DNA from: Sycobia sp. Sy_11
Taxonomy: Eukaryota > Arthropoda > Insecta > Hymenoptera > Epichrysomallidae
Assembly (NCBI GenBank): GCA_018907035.1
Contig: JACCIC010000029.1
Coordinates: forward strand, 3,660,501 to 3,724,500
Direction of reading: 5' to 3'
Length of the DNA stretch: 64,000 bases
The notes under the pieces were generated by a model. It had not been told where the DNA came from and made no database searches. It saw only the letters and a list, made by a program, of their open reading frames with translations. This document shows positions 13,527 through 26,760 of the stretch, in pieces; position 1 is the stretch's first letter; the number at the start of each line of letters is the position of its first letter. A program made the translations under genes and the position numbers.

Positions 13527-13936
13527 GAAAGCATGTTATATAAAGAAGAATAAAGGGAAACGAGAGAAAAGGCTAATACAATACACGCGGGAGCAGCTCA
13601 CCGGGCGATTCTTACAAGTCCGTGCGCTGTGTATATTGTTGAGATTATTCCGGCTCGTTTGCGCCAGTGGACTATTTTTTATGCCTTATTTCTTTATTTC
13701 TTTCTTTATCTTTATCTTTCACGTTAGATTATTTTTGGAGCCTTTTGTTTAATACACTAACTGGAGAAAATTTATGAATTATGATTGGCGAAGTGCTTCA
13801 GATATAAATATACGCGGTTAATAAATGGTCTGCTGCTTTTATATCGAATATATTTTAATACAGACAGTTGTCACTGTTAATTTTAACTATAATAATGGCT
13901 ACTGTAGTGGTGTGTGTATATATATAGTTAAATTAA

Positions 13937-14141
13937 CCCTTAGAGTATCGGGATTTTAGATATTTTCTATGCGTATTGTTTGTATGAAAAAGTGATCATA
14001 GGTCCCCAATTTTCACCCAAACTGAGACTAAATCTTTGCGAGTCGGAGCATGACGCATATATGCGTCATACCGGTCCGGGACGGTAATGCCCATGTTAAA
14101 TTTTTCATAATGATCAAAACTATTCTACACGCATGGAAAAA

Positions 14142-14197
<56 letters not shown>

Positions 14198-14483
14198 TAT
14201 TTGGGTCGTTGATTACGATTCTGAAACCAGAATTGAAAAATTCAAACTTTTTGATGTTCGGAATGTGATAAATCCTTTTTTAGTTTATTTTAAATTTCGA
14301 GGATATAACTATGTAATTGTGTATAATAATAATACTTAATTATTTATAATAATTATTATTATTTATTGCTAATTATTATTATTAACACCTATCCATAATT
14401 CTTAATCATTATTCGGTACAAAATAGGTGTTTTACAATGGTTTATTTCTGACGCATATATGCGTCATACTGGTACTCTAAGGG
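13937..14483. mobile_element. piggyBac-type MITE
   Basis: A 547-bp non-coding element is flanked on both sides by TTAA (13933-13936 and 14484-14487). Its ends are inverted repeats: CCCTTAGAGTA at the left and the exact complement at the right, with partial matching beyond. TTAA targets and CCC-starting termini are the hallmarks of the piggyBac superfamily. Just inside the ends are two copies of a near-identical palindrome built on TGACGCATATATGCGTCA (14050-14069 and 14449-14466). A (TA)n tract at about 14146-14195 lies inside. There is no transposase, so it would have depended on an autonomous relative. Confidence 0.85.
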
Positions 14484-14487
14484 TTAA

Positions 14488-15290
14488 TGGCTGGACGTTC
14501 AAATTGCATAAAATCAATCCAACTGCTGTTTGATCTGTTATTCCATTATATTTATTTCATCAACAATGCATGTTCAATAATTGACATAATGCTATAATAT
14601 GCATTGTAATATAATTATATTATTTATTTTCGCTTTATTTTCCCAGGAATAGATTCTTATCGATTTATCAAAAAATTTAATTTCTATGTTATTGTAAAAA
14701 TGGGAAATTTCATTAAAAAATGTACCTCGAGAAAACCATAGGATTATTTTCGTGAACGGTTCTTATACAACGCAGAACAGTATCAATTCTGCTATCATTA
14801 TTTATGTTCAATTATACGTCTACATGACAGTAAGAATAAACGTCCAACAGTTCCTTAATTATTTGGGTTATTGGTATGTTTTATGCATACATTTTATACC
14901 ATTCGTCAATATAGTGTCATCAAAGTTTCAATTAAAAATATGAAATAGTTTTTCTTTATTTATTTATTGTATTGATTTGTAGCTATCTGTAGAAATTTCA
15001 CCTGATTAAGACAATTTATACAAAAATTTAATTTTTTAATTATTCCAATTTCAAATGAGTTATCTTTACTGACATTGGGATATCTACTTGCCATCTTAAC
15101 CCAATAAAAAATTAACATTTGAAGTTTTAAAACGGAAAGTATAGTTAGCATTACAATAAAGAACTAATATATTTTTACTAACGATTTTACTAACAAGATA
15201 AACTCATGTTAGTCTGAAAGTTGTCATAAGTAAAAAAGTCCAGTGAGTTTCTATGTGAAAAATTCTAAATCCATGATCTATTAATATCGG
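14488..15290. other. AT-rich intergenic DNA
   Basis: No coding, RNA or mobile feature was recognised. Confidence 0.45.
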
Positions 15291-15299
15291 AACACGCGG

Positions 15300-15502
15300 A
15301 TGTCTACGAATGCATTTACGTTAAAATCGAAATTTATCACGCACCCCTCGTGTCTCTTCGTGTAATCGCACAAGCCATATAAATAAGAGACTAGCGATCG
15401 CGCGGTTGAACGTTTCCGCTCGCAACCGCGCATTATCAAAGGACACGGAAGGGGAGAATCTCGAAAACGCCGTTTCTTCGGCGGATGTACTTCGTTTACG
15501 TG

Positions 15503-15547
<45 letters not shown>

Positions 15548-15880
15548 TTTTATAACTTAATCCTACATAGTCACCGTCGGTCTGTACCGCTCGACCGACG
15601 CTCAAGGCGCAGTTCCAAATGCGCCGGGGCGCGTCATAAACCCTCCGCGGCATCGACCGTCGCCGGATGGGAGGATCCCGCGAAATTTCGCCTCGGGCTC
15701 TCCGTTTTACTCGGTCGCGGAAGAATTTTCGCATGGCCGTTTAAGTCTCTATACGTGTATATTTTCACGGTTCGTGTCTTTAGTGAGCGCGAGCGGATCG
15801 GTGTGTGTACACGGGATGAAATAAAAAGTGACTACGAGTATTTAGATCTTGTATACTGAGATTTAGTTCCAGATTTGTAC
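15300..15880. other. GC-richer island with TA microsatellite
   Basis: This moderately CG-rich segment is interrupted by a (TA)n tract at 15505-15546. Open frames on both strands (15485-15859 plus, 15321-15734 minus) pass through the microsatellite and have no recognised domain. It resembles the island at 16330-16740, which also contains a (TA)n tract. Regulatory DNA or a fragment of a mobile element are both possible. Confidence 0.3.
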
Positions 15881-16329
15881 GGTGATATAAATCTTTTAGT
15901 TGTGTTACGGAAGAAAGTTGCGAAAAAATTATAATGACAAAAACTATAATCTGATCTACGTAACTTCATTTCACTGTTCTGCATTATCATAAATCAAGAT
16001 TCAGAATCACAGCTGCTTATATTACATTTACAATAAAAATTATGCGTTTGCTTAAAAAATTTTTGTAATAGAATTAAAATAGATCTTTACTTAATTTTTA
16101 TTATTACAGTTATTGAATTAATGATTAAAAAATATAATAAAATGACTGAATTTATTGAATAATATCAATTAATATAAAATTCTTAATTAAATCATGATTC
16201 TGTTATTCCTGACAACTTATACAATTAAGATTTTTTCCCTTTTCAGCAGTATCAAACTATAACAGAAACATCGGTTAATTTACAATGGATTACAATACTA
16301 ATAAAGATCAATTTTCAGGATCAACATTT

Positions 16330-16558
16330 AATTAACCGCTGGTCGCCCTTCTGTAATAGACCCAAAACAAACGAAAAAAATAACAGAAAAAGGACGGAAA
16401 CAATGGCACAGACACATGGATAAAGCGAAAGGGAAACAGAGGAAGCGAAAACGAGGATATGTGCGCGAGAACGAAGAGGCGTTGCGGACATTTGTGCGGC
16501 TTTTCGGATACACCGGGCCGACATAGTCCTGATGTCTGTCACCGATTCTCTGTAACGG

Positions 16559-16607
<49 letters not shown>

Positions 16608-16745
16608 ATTTCCGAACGGTGCGAGCGTGCGAAAACAAGAAAACGAGAAAAATCGAAACGAATGTGACATTCGCCGAATGCCAAGTTTTTCTACCCCACT
16701 TACCAACCGAATTCTATGCGTACAATTGGATTAATTTCATTTGTC
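16330..16745. other. GC-richer island with TA microsatellite
   Basis: A CG-richer segment around a (TA)n tract at 16561-16605. Open frames (16459-16734 plus, 16321-16638 minus) are compositional and have no family signature. Confidence 0.3.
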
Positions 16746-16749
16746 GCGA

Positions 16750-19265
16750 AGCGAATCATGTATAATATGTATTTGCGTGTGTGCGTTTTCACGTTCATTG
16801 TACCATATATGGAATTCGAACGATTTCAAACTGCAAATATTGAAGAAGCCGGGAAAACGTTTATATGCGTCGGATTTAATAGGAATCGCTCCTAATTCTA
16901 TTGTAAAGAAACATAAATTGTAGATGTTATTGATTTTCGAAAATTTAATTTAGATGGATCGAAGGGATGAAATGCACTCGTGACGGTATTTAATCTGAAC
17001 AAAGACTGTCAAGTCGCTTTGTATACTAAATCTATTATACGAAGCCTGTTTTTGTTTATACAAATACTAATGCTGTGCTATTTGATTTATATATAGATAT
17101 ATAATTAGATCACGTCTGAAACCAGCAGATTAACAACTATGTTAATATGAGAGTGTATCTTTAAGAAGGATATTTTAAGTTTGCATAACAGTTATTATAA
17201 CTACCCAAAATATAATTATTTTAAATAAATTGCTATTACATTGATATCGTACAACATAATATTATAATTTTGAATAATACAGATGATTCAATTTTTCATA
17301 TTTACTTTACAGATGATAGTCTATTGCAAAAGCTTTGCCATTAGCTTCAAGACATATCGATATAATGAGATGTCAAAGAATAATAATATTATTCTAGCAT
17401 AAATTCAAGATGCAGTTAGGGAACATAAATAATCATTGATTCTACTTTTAATACTGCCCATGCCTTTCGTTGTTCCATAGACCTTTTTAATATTTTTCAA
17501 TTACATATAATCATTTCTAAATCGCATCATTCCCGTCATTCTTAAAAATTCCATAAATGGATAATCAATTAGAATTAAACACTGATGATATTTTTAAGAC
17601 TGATAAATACTTTGATATTGTTCAATATGCCATTTTCTAGGCAAATAATTGAAAAATTAACAGATGATACATAATAAAGAAGTTTCTAAAATATAAAAAC
17701 GAAGAAGTTGTGGATATGATTTTTTTAACTGAAATTTGGAAGAGTTTTTTTTTCAATAGAATGTATTTATTTTACAGAAATAATATGGACCTCTACTCCC
17801 ATACAAACACGTCACCTGTATCTTACAGGTAAATTTTATATGATTTTAATATATTAGTTATATTAGTTTTAATATATCTAGTTTAATATATCTAGTTTAA
17901 TATATCTAGACTCAGAATGGACCTAACCGAAACGAGATATCGATGAGACTTGGTTAAGTTTCTGAACAAAACTTTCGATCAATGAAAACACTATAGCTAG
18001 ATCGACCGGATGACGAATACTCTGAATATACGATGAGTAGTGGTTCAATTTCATCTCAGCGACCGAGCTAAAGTGCATAGAAATACAACTAAAAACTCGG
18101 ATTTAGACGGGAACTGTATGTAAAACATAATACACAAGTATCGCTGTAAAAATGCAGGTGGTCTTTATTTACAAACACAACGCATACCTCTGTCGCGAAT
18201 GTGTACCACATTTAAATAGACCGACGTTCGACAACATTAAAAAAAAAAAGGTTATACACGCTAAAAAGCTACAGTATAATTTACGCCGATGATCATAGTC
18301 AGCAATGAGATTTGAGAGTTAAGAATTTAAAAATAGAATCGCATGATCGGTATACTCTGACTATTCCTTGAAAATCCACGAATACTGTGAGTTGATTGAA
18401 AAATGTCTATAATTGAACGCGAGACTTCTGAGCAAGGCAGGTGTCAAGTAGAGTATAATACCGTGCAATGCCTTCCTATTGGTACTGCGAGGAACGACGA
18501 CGATTTTCCCTCGAAGTACCTTACGATGCGACAGTCTAAATACTCAAAAATGAACTGGGACCTCTTAAAATTACTCGACAGCGCCATGCTAGTATTATTG
18601 CATTACTAGCATGAAAATCCCTGTCACTAACACGACCAAACAATAGTATACAATGTAAATGAAGGGGTTCACGTGATGTCTGATTTGTGCAAACACAGCA
18701 TAAAACTCCATACATTATGGTATACATTAGATTGGCTAACGATAAACAAAGCTTTAAATCTTACTTATACTGGTGCAGAACATTGCCAAGATTCAATATT
18801 AATATAGATCTCGAATGAATTTGTCTCGAAAGTAAATAGAATACTAAGGAAAATTTATGAAAATATTTTTAGGATGAAGACAAGGACACGGCTATATTAT
18901 ATTAGCAAGATTTGCTGATGATCCTTGAAAAATATTGATATTATTCTTTTAGAATATTTTTAGTGTTTATATAATTTTCGAAGAATGCAGAAAGAGTCGA
19001 GTATTTTTTTTCATATATTGCAGATCATTAATTAATAAACATTGAGATGGCGAATATTGTAAACAGTCACTTTATTTTCAGAATCAGTTGTTGCTTTTAT
19101 TATAAATAACAGCTTAATGTTAAATATTTATTTTTATTTATACGGTGATAATATAGATAATAAACATACTAAGAATTTGCGGTGAAATTACAATTCCTTT
19201 AGCAGAAGTTTTTTTATTCTTAGCCTTTCACGATTAAAAAGCAGCTGCTTAAGCTATTGACAACT

Positions 19266-19307
<42 letters not shown>

Positions 19308-19745
19308 TCTCAAGATTCGAATGAATACAAAAATTAATTCTAACTTTATCAAAAATTTCCTTTAGTTGTGTAAATAATGACTTAATTGAAATGAATAATA
19401 TTATTCGTCAAGCGGTGCAAGTCGTGTAAAATATAAGCATATATAATACAAATGAAATCAATTCTTTAGGACGAAATCACAATATTATAAGTATAGACGA
19501 AGAAGTGAACCAGTATATTAATTTAATATTCTTGCTTCAATTTATTATAATAAGTATTATTTCAAATATAGAATATAAATCTCATTTCCCAAACAGTAGC
19601 CTGATATTTCTCAGGAACATGGCGAAATAAATAATTTTGCTCCTTTCAAACTATAGTACTTTCAAATTTACAAAATAACATTATTCTTTTCCATAATGGT
19701 TTTCGTGTCGAGATAATATTTTTGGCACAACGTTCCACGTTATAC

Positions 19746-19789
<44 letters not shown>

Positions 19790-22000
19790 CAATCTAAAAG
19801 TACCTATATATCTAATACTTCTAAATATTTTTGCAAATTTTTAAATCACCCAAGAATTTGTCATAAAAATATATATTTTTATATTATAAACGGTAGACGT
19901 TACTACTTGTCAATATTACTATTTCTTCATTATGAATGATTTTCATGTATAATTTATTTACACCGAGTTCCATTCTCTAATTAATCATATTTCTAATGGA
20001 AGAGGCGAAAGCGAACACTGGAATTGAGGGCGGAAGCCTCTTCAAGAAGATTTCTAATAGCGGCAGGCTTGAGCTCTGCTTACGAAAAACATCGTAATCA
20101 TGGTGTTTGAAAATGTGACAATGACCTCGCTCTTAGAAAAATTCTAATGAAAAACAGCTTCTTCACAGCATAAAAAAGTATAATGACAAAGAACACATAA
20201 CTTTATTATTCCGGTTTCATATTGATAGTTTTCTAAGTACCTATAAATAAATAGAAAATTGAAGATAGCATTATTAAAGTAAGTTAGCTTTTCATCCGAC
20301 CGAATTTGTAACAACTGGGAGAGAGAAGGAAAGCCATTAATTTAATGCAAACGAGAAATGCGTAAACACCTTGTATCAGTACCTCACAGCATCTGCTACT
20401 ACCGTCGTAGATATACTAATAATATACATTTGTGTACACATTTACGTATATTTTACACGAGAACTTTAAATGAATATTTTCAATTTTTTTATGTAGGATC
20501 GCTAGTTGTTTCGAGAAGGAATTAAGTAAAGCTATTTGTATATGTAAACTAGATATATAATTAAAGCATATAAACATTTAATTATTATATTATATAAACC
20601 TGCATCTAAATTCTTGTTTAATTTTAAAATCTAAATTTATATATACATACATTGATTAATTGACTTCCTTATACAATTGGTCTTCTATACGGTAGTGGAA
20701 ATTATTTCCAATTTATTTATAAAAGGAAAACGTTCTGAGTTTACTAAAACTTCATTTAAAAATGTCTTTTTCTATAGTATTCAAAATAATGTTGATTTTA
20801 TTAAGCTAATTAATTTACTTATTTCATTGCTCCAAAAAAGTTGCATAGATCAGTTCGAAATTTTAAAGATTAACTTCAAAATTACCCTCTTTCTACAAAT
20901 ATATTATTCTATTTTTATTTTTAAAAAAATCTTTTCTATATAATTTTCAAATGTTTTTCATTTTTTGAAAAAACTCATATATTTACATTTGACCCATATT
21001 AAGAAAAAGGTAGCTCTTCCTAGAAATATAGTTTCAAAATTTATTTTTAAAGATTGGATTCTTCGTTATAAATTTATGTAGAATCCATAAAAATACATTA
21101 CCGATTAAGGTTCAGCTGTCTTTCTTAGGAAATATTACATTAATATTTTATACACAACTTTTGTCTACTTTCGATGTCGTTAATTATGTCAGTGTTCTTA
21201 ATCATTATGTAAATATAAAGATGCGTGAGCTTGTATATAAAATCTCACTTGTGATTATAGAAAAGTATGAAATCACAAATGCATAAGGTTTAAAAAATCA
21301 ACGGTTATTATAAGAATGTTCTGACTGAATATATATATGTGACATAGTATTTTTATTTGTAAGAAATTAATATTTTAAAACTGAAAATTAAACAGTGATT
21401 AGATATGGATAAATAAATATTATATGAATATTAGTAATAATTACCATACAGTCGAAACAATCACGTTGATCAAAACATCAAATAATGTTGCTTTGAAAAA
21501 ACTGACAGTATTTGAGTAAATTTAGCAAAGCCTGAAAATATTAGAGAAGGTCGGACAGAGTGTAATAATTTTTAGCAAAATTTAATAATATTTGGCAGTG
21601 ATCTACCAATTTTTTGATGATGTATTTTTTTCACTTTTTACTAAACTTTGACAGACTTTTCCACTTTCAGCATAAAAGACTTTACAAGTATTCCATTTTG
21701 AGATATTTAGCGAAGTTAAATTTTGACGACAATTTTCAAAGTCTGACAATATGTAAATAGAAATTTATTCCTACTAAGGGCAATTTGAATTACATTTTCT
21801 ATAATAACAAAATTTTATAAATTTATAACTTAATACTTAGATATTAGAGTTTACCATAGATATTACATGCTACCTATATATTTTTCCAATTAAAAATAAG
21901 TCAGATCCAATGCAGCATTAGATTGAAGGATGATAATATATGTAATCATCAACGGAGAAACTTAAACTCATATGATCTATTGTCTCCTCTAATCTATTAT
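16750..22000. other. AT-rich intergenic DNA, no gene seen
   Basis: Over 5 kb has no convincing gene. Minor features are three exact tandem copies of a 14-bp unit (TTTAATATATCTAG) at 17868-17909, a perfect 10-bp stem with a 9-nt loop at 18585-18613, a (GA)n tract at 19269-19304 and a (TA)n tract at 19747-19788. A 68-codon open frame at 18403-18609 has no motif. Confidence 0.45.
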
Positions 22001-22002
22001 TT

Positions 22003-22206
22003 TCAACCACTTGTACGTGTACAACGACTATTGGACTCCTGAACTAATAGAACATCTTTGAATTGAAAATCACCAATGCCATTATACAAAGATGTAAAAT
22101 ATATATAAAGCGTCCCTTTCAAATCTCGATCTATTCTCAAAAATTTCTCATCAATACTGCTTTTTACCAGTCGGCAGTTTTGTTGAAGACCCGCCAGTTT
22201 CTCCAA
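22003..22206 (-). pseudogene. Hypothetical small reading frame, co-duplicated family
   Basis: This open frame of 67 codons has no recognised domain. Its middle (about LRIDRDLKGTLYIYFTSLY to the motif IGDFQFK) matches a minus-strand frame in both copies of the duplicated block near the third and fourth peptide genes (53120-53236 and 62546-62668). Those read LRIYRVNKECFIHDFT and then IGDLQFK or IGDLQLK. The flanking DNA on both sides also aligns. This therefore marks an older, diverged copy of the same duplication unit, about 1.8 kb upstream of the first peptide gene. Whether it is coding is unproven, since DNA homology alone would keep similar frames. Confidence 0.35.
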
Positions 22207-22940
22207 TAAATTTTATCAGGTTTGCATTCACTTTATTCGTTATATTTATACCGTTCAGAATCTTTCCCAACGCCGAATTCCGATTTCTCAAATAGGTGCG
22301 TCACAAATCTATTCTTGTTCTTGCAATTATATCATAAATATTGTAATATAAAACAAGTGAAACACGAAAACGTCAGTTTAACACACTATCTACAGAATGT
22401 CACGTATTGACACACGTTAATCGAAAAAAAAAACCTATTGAATCTAGATAACTTGGGCATGCTATTTATAAAAATTAATAATTTTTTCATTAATGTCTGC
22501 TCGATGTAATCTGATGAATAATACCCATTATTCTACAAAGTTTCCGGAGTGTCTGCTATTCATAAATCCAAAAATTTTAATATATTCTTTTTATTTGTAT
22601 TTTGATAGAAAACATTTTTCAGATATTCATCATTCTCCAAGAAAGATTATATATACACCGAACAATTGAAAAAGACAGTTAAATCATGTATTATGTAGAA
22701 ATTAATTTTTGTGTAACAATCGATTAATAAGAGCGAGCTATATATAATTTAGAATTAAGTGAAACGTAATAAGGTAATGTAATTAATACAAAAACAATAT
22801 AATTCTTAACATCATAATGAATGTTATAAATACTGCGCGTCAACGTTCATCCTCTGAAAATTATAAAAGTATCCAGATTTTAGATTAAAGAAAAAATAGA
22901 GCTTTTTACAAATACAAAGTCGTAAATGAACTTCTATACC
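22207..22940. other. AT-rich intergenic DNA upstream of first peptide gene
   Basis: No gene is seen. The first few tens of bases include TTTTATCAGGTTTGCAT, matching a segment about 350 bp upstream of the third peptide gene that contains that gene's proposed 5' splice site. Confidence 0.4.
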
Positions 22941-23260
22941 TTTTTTCTATATCATTTAATATCATATCGTATCATATCATATCATACTAATTTATAAAAA
23001 CAAAGCGTGTTTTTGTTTGTACATAATAAACAAAAAATGACTGAACCGATTGGTCTAAAATTTGAGATATAGATTCTATATTATCTTCGGAAGGACATAG
23101 GCTATGTTTTTTTATTGAAAATTATTTTACTTTCATCAATAATAATAAATACTTTTTACTTAGACATAATGAAACTGCTAAGAAATCGTTTCAATTATTA
23201 TCTCAGGCTAAGCCGAGACGGGGGATGCTAATATATCTATAAATAAATAAAGGAATGTTC
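22941..23260. mobile_element. Probable transposon 3'-end fragment
   Basis: The segment opens with a degenerate ATATC simple repeat (about 22949-22986). It continues with a stretch containing 'tgactgaaccgattgg' and closes with the CG-richer motif 'aagccgagacgggggatgct' followed by TA-rich DNA. From memory, this order resembles non-coding tails of dispersed insect transposons. I cannot name the family and make no claim about its class. It lies between the first peptide gene and the homologous upstream block, which would explain their greater spacing compared with the 54-kb copy. Confidence 0.3.
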
Positions 23261-23941
23261 TTTTTCATAATGTCAGTGACATAAATATTAAATCAGTATT
23301 TTTGAATTATAAAAAAGTCTGTTTGTATGAGTTACATAAAAAAATTTTAAAAAAATCTTTTTTAACTTCCTTTTTGGACAGAAAAATGAAAATTTTTACA
23401 TTTCCATAGCTTGAAGCTGAAAAAATTTAATCATTTTTTTCAATTGTACGACACTATAGGTATGCTTATCTGAATCGAAAAAAATAATTTTAAGATAAGA
23501 TCTCGTACTATGTAAAAGTATTCTTGAAAAATCGTTGATTTCTCTAATTAAAAATTAAATTAAATTATATTTCAGAAATTTAATAATTTATGTAAACAAA
23601 TACCTACCAAAGCTTTGTGATTAACGTGATAAATTTTCAACTTCAAAGAATTATTAAAATTTCAGATAAATAATCGAATTATACTTTATTTATTTACCTA
23701 TTATAATCATAATTAAAAGAATAATGTTTATTTCGATAAATTATTATTTCGATGTAAACCAGATGTATAGCGACCACTCAAACAATTAAATTAAAATTAC
23801 ATTTTATTTTATAACTTCCACCATGACCATCTTTTATATCTTGTATATTTTTATATTCTTCATTATCAGTTTACAGTGGCTGTTTTAATTTTTACTGAAT
23901 CATTTGTTTTTCTAAGGAATCGCAATACCACTCAAATCAAA

Positions 23942-24148
23942 ATGAAGGCTACATTCTTCCTGTTTTTGCTGGCTTTTCTTGCAATAAGTATAGATACTGC
24001 AATGGGGGAATGTCAATCAGTATCCTATAAACGCCAGAACTGTAAGGATGAAACAGATCTTATGATTTGTAAATCAGCTTGCATATTTGACAACTTTAAA
24101 CAAGGTCACTGCAAGGATAATAAGTGTTATTGTAAAATCTGTAAATAA
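23942..24148 (+). CDS. Secreted 8-cysteine drosomycin-type defensin-like peptide 1
   Basis: The gene encodes 68 residues. Residues 1-22 (MKATFFLF through AMG) form a signal peptide with a Leu/Phe/Ala-rich core. The mature peptide begins at E23 or C24 and has eight cysteines spaced C-x9-C-x8-C-x3-C-x9-C-x4-C-x-C-x2-C. C-x3-C plus C-x-C is the CS-alpha-beta core, and the outer first and last cysteines would close the termini as in drosomycin. It keeps a canonical gamma-core (GHCKDNKCYC). Counted net charge of the mature part is about +3. The start was chosen at 23942 rather than an upstream in-frame ATG because both paralogues begin there and a splice acceptor (TTTCTAAG at 23916) lies 25 nt upstream. 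An extracellular antifungal role is likely, but a venom or channel-acting peptide of the same fold cannot be excluded. Confidence 0.85.
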   Translation: MKATFFLFLLAFLAISIDTAMGECQSVSYKRQNCKDETDLMICKSACIFDNFKQGHCKDNKCYCKICK

Positions 24149-25180
24149 GTTATTGTATAAAATCTTTCATCAAGTAAATGAAAATATATCTCACATTAAA
24201 ATAAGTCAACGTTATTCAAAAATCAATGTTGTTAATTAATTGTTAATTAAATTGAAAAAATATAGAAAATAAAATAAAAAAGATCCCAGTATCTCACAGG
24301 TTTTCCTTAATTCTTTCTAATCAATTGAACGGTTCACCAATATCCATGACTCATCTGAATATTGTTTGGTCTCGTACTGGACGTCAAGGTCAATACCATG
24401 ACCTGAGACGCAAGAATATTGGTCCTGTCAAGATGTTTGAAGTAGCTGTCGTAAGAATATTGGTCTGTGTTATACTAAAATTATATTAAACTATTTATTA
24501 AAATAAGTGTATCGGAATTAGTAGTATGATATACGAGTAGGATGATATACGTATAAAATAAAAATACAATATTTCGCGTAATATATATTATTTGCTTAGG
24601 CATAAAAACCATCAAGATTTGAGGGAAAAGCCCGAAAAAGTGCTTTTACTTCTTTTAGAATTTGAAAATAGAAAATTGACATAGTTTATTGCGGTATATA
24701 TAACGTACTAATGAAGTACAATTATATTACAAAAATATAATATGAATATAATTAAACTAACTATGGAAAAAACTAAAGAGTTCTATGAAATAAGTGTCAG
24801 TTTATCCTACTTCAAATATATACTTATGTGCAGTGGCTATACATATTTGGATTTGGGATTTTAAGGTTGTAAAGTTCCTATCGCCCTCAGGATAGCTTAC
24901 GCGGTATTTACTAGAGTAGTTTTGAGAGGGGAGTAAGTTTTTCTGGAACGGACGGCGGATCAGGAAAATAATTATATTCTAAACACAATATATTTTGTTA
25001 ATTTTAAAATATATATTTATTTAATCTCCAAGATCTGACACGAATCTGTAATGAAAATCAAAATAACGAATACTAAATAAATAAATCAATAAATAAAAGT
25101 AACGCAAAACTTGCTATGCTAGATCTATACAACTAACTGTATATATTTTATCCAGATATATAAAATAAATGAATATTTGT
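24149..25180. other. 3' flank of peptide 1 and AT-rich DNA
   Basis: AATAAAATAAAA-type signals at about 24268-24280 could serve as polyadenylation sites for peptide gene 1, about 120 bp after its stop. The rest is AT-rich without a recognised gene. At 24360-24460 there are two near-repeats of a short 'aatattggtctgt/cctgtc' motif of unknown meaning. Confidence 0.4.
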
Positions 25181-25189
25181 AGCGCTCGA

Positions 25190-26760
25190 ATTTTCGCAAC
25201 GTTATTAATTCGGTGCTATTTTCCGCACGAATACGCGGTGTTATTTTCCACCCGAGGAATTGAATAAATCAGGTTGATTTTCTATGGTAAAACTAGTGGC
25301 ACGTTTAATTCTGCTGATCTTTTGAGAAGCGCCTCGCAACGAGGATCAAGAATTAAGAGGTAATAGATAATTATAGGACAAAAGAACTGCTGGTCTTTTG
25401 AGGAGCGCCTCGCAACCAGGTCTTGCGAACGTATTAGATAATTATTTGCGTGTTACAAATTTCTTACTCGTGTCGTATATTTATATCTAATTTATTTGTG
25501 TGAAAATAATTTGCTCGACCGTATATTTTTGGTCGTCACATCTCGCTCCTTTTTCGGGAAGCGCGACGGGTGTTCGTGTATTTTAGTATTTTTTAAAAAA
25601 CAGTTTATCGAGAAAATACCTACAATTTCTTCTCGCTGCATGTAATACAGCGTACTTCTCCTGTGACGGGGTCCATGCGCATATGGAATGACTGATTCCC
25701 GATCCTTTCGCGATGACGCACGCCACCTAAACGAAAAAACAAAGTTGTTTCTTCATCATAAATAAAAACTCGCCAGGGCAGCGCGTCTCCAGTCTTTTTC
25801 CTGGTATGTTTCCTGTATTGTGATGCGGGAATTGACGGCATACTCCGCAATACCCCGTCACTTTTTAAATTTGTTAATGTGATATGTGCGTATATGTATC
25901 GGCATTAATATATGTATTATCGGATTTAACGGTAATACATATATACGTTTCGGATATTCTAACATGTTATTAGTAATATTAAATTTGTTTAATAAATTTA
26001 ATATTATGTTTCGATATTAGCTATATATATACATATATATATTTATTTCGCTAATGTTGGAAATTTTATTTATTCTATACAGGTTAAAATTTTTGGCCGT
26101 AAAAAAATTTGTTTATAATATTCTTATATATTATAACTTGTAATTTTTTTCTTTCTTACAGATATAATCGCTGTCAGTGGTCAGGTATTCGGGCGAACTG
26201 TCTATTGCGCTTTATAATATTATTACGCGTACAATATTCGTTATAATATTATTTCTTACTCGTGTCATATATTTATATCTAATTTATTTATGTGCAAATA
26301 AGTTGCGCGACCATATATTTTTGGTCTTCGCAAGGTGTACAAAAGAAAACTTTGAAATTACGAACGTAATAATGCAAAAGAAATTTTATTACATGAAGCA
26401 ACGAGATGATGTGTACATTTTAAAATCTACCACGAAAATAACGCCACTCTAGTCTCAGATAAGTATTTTATACACTACGAGAATCGTCTCCAACCAAAGG
26501 ACATTCGGCGTTACGGTCCCTTGGCCGAATCCCGATCAAATTATAAGTTAATATTTACTTAGGCGCGCGACTTCGGACTTCCCACGATTTTGTTTAAAGA
26601 ACCTCGACAACTCATTTACGTTGAGAATTATAGCCTTCGCGGCCACGACTTTACGAAATAGCATCTAGTTCACCTCAATTTTAAAGGAATAATCGCGAGC
26701 CTCGAATAAATCCAGGCTCGTGTTTATGGCTTCCAGGCCACGGGCGAAGCTATACACAGT
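25190..26760. mobile_element. Unclassified repeat element with 75-bp direct repeats
   Basis: Two direct repeats of 75 bp (25460-25534 and 26252-26326, about 90% identical by eye) are separated by 0.72 kb. Just before the first, two tandem versions of a dyad unit built around GCGCCTCGCAAC occur (25311-25373 and 25389-25444). Each repeat ends in a short hairpin, CGACC...GGTCG. Between the repeats is a 76-codon minus-strand frame (25620-25850) ending in a CxxC motif that I could not assign. GC-richer DNA continues to about 26760. The arrangement suggests a decayed or deleted mobile element with short terminal direct repeats, but the class is unresolved. Confidence 0.4.

Noticed and set aside
13267..13752. 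161-codon + frame with a long Arg-Glu repeat
   Set aside because: The repeat is the translation of a (GA)n microsatellite, and the flanking parts have no domain or splice context.
18585..18613. Perfect 10-bp stem with a 9-nt loop considered as a small RNA precursor
   Set aside because: It is too short for a microRNA precursor, and the flanks do not extend the pairing.
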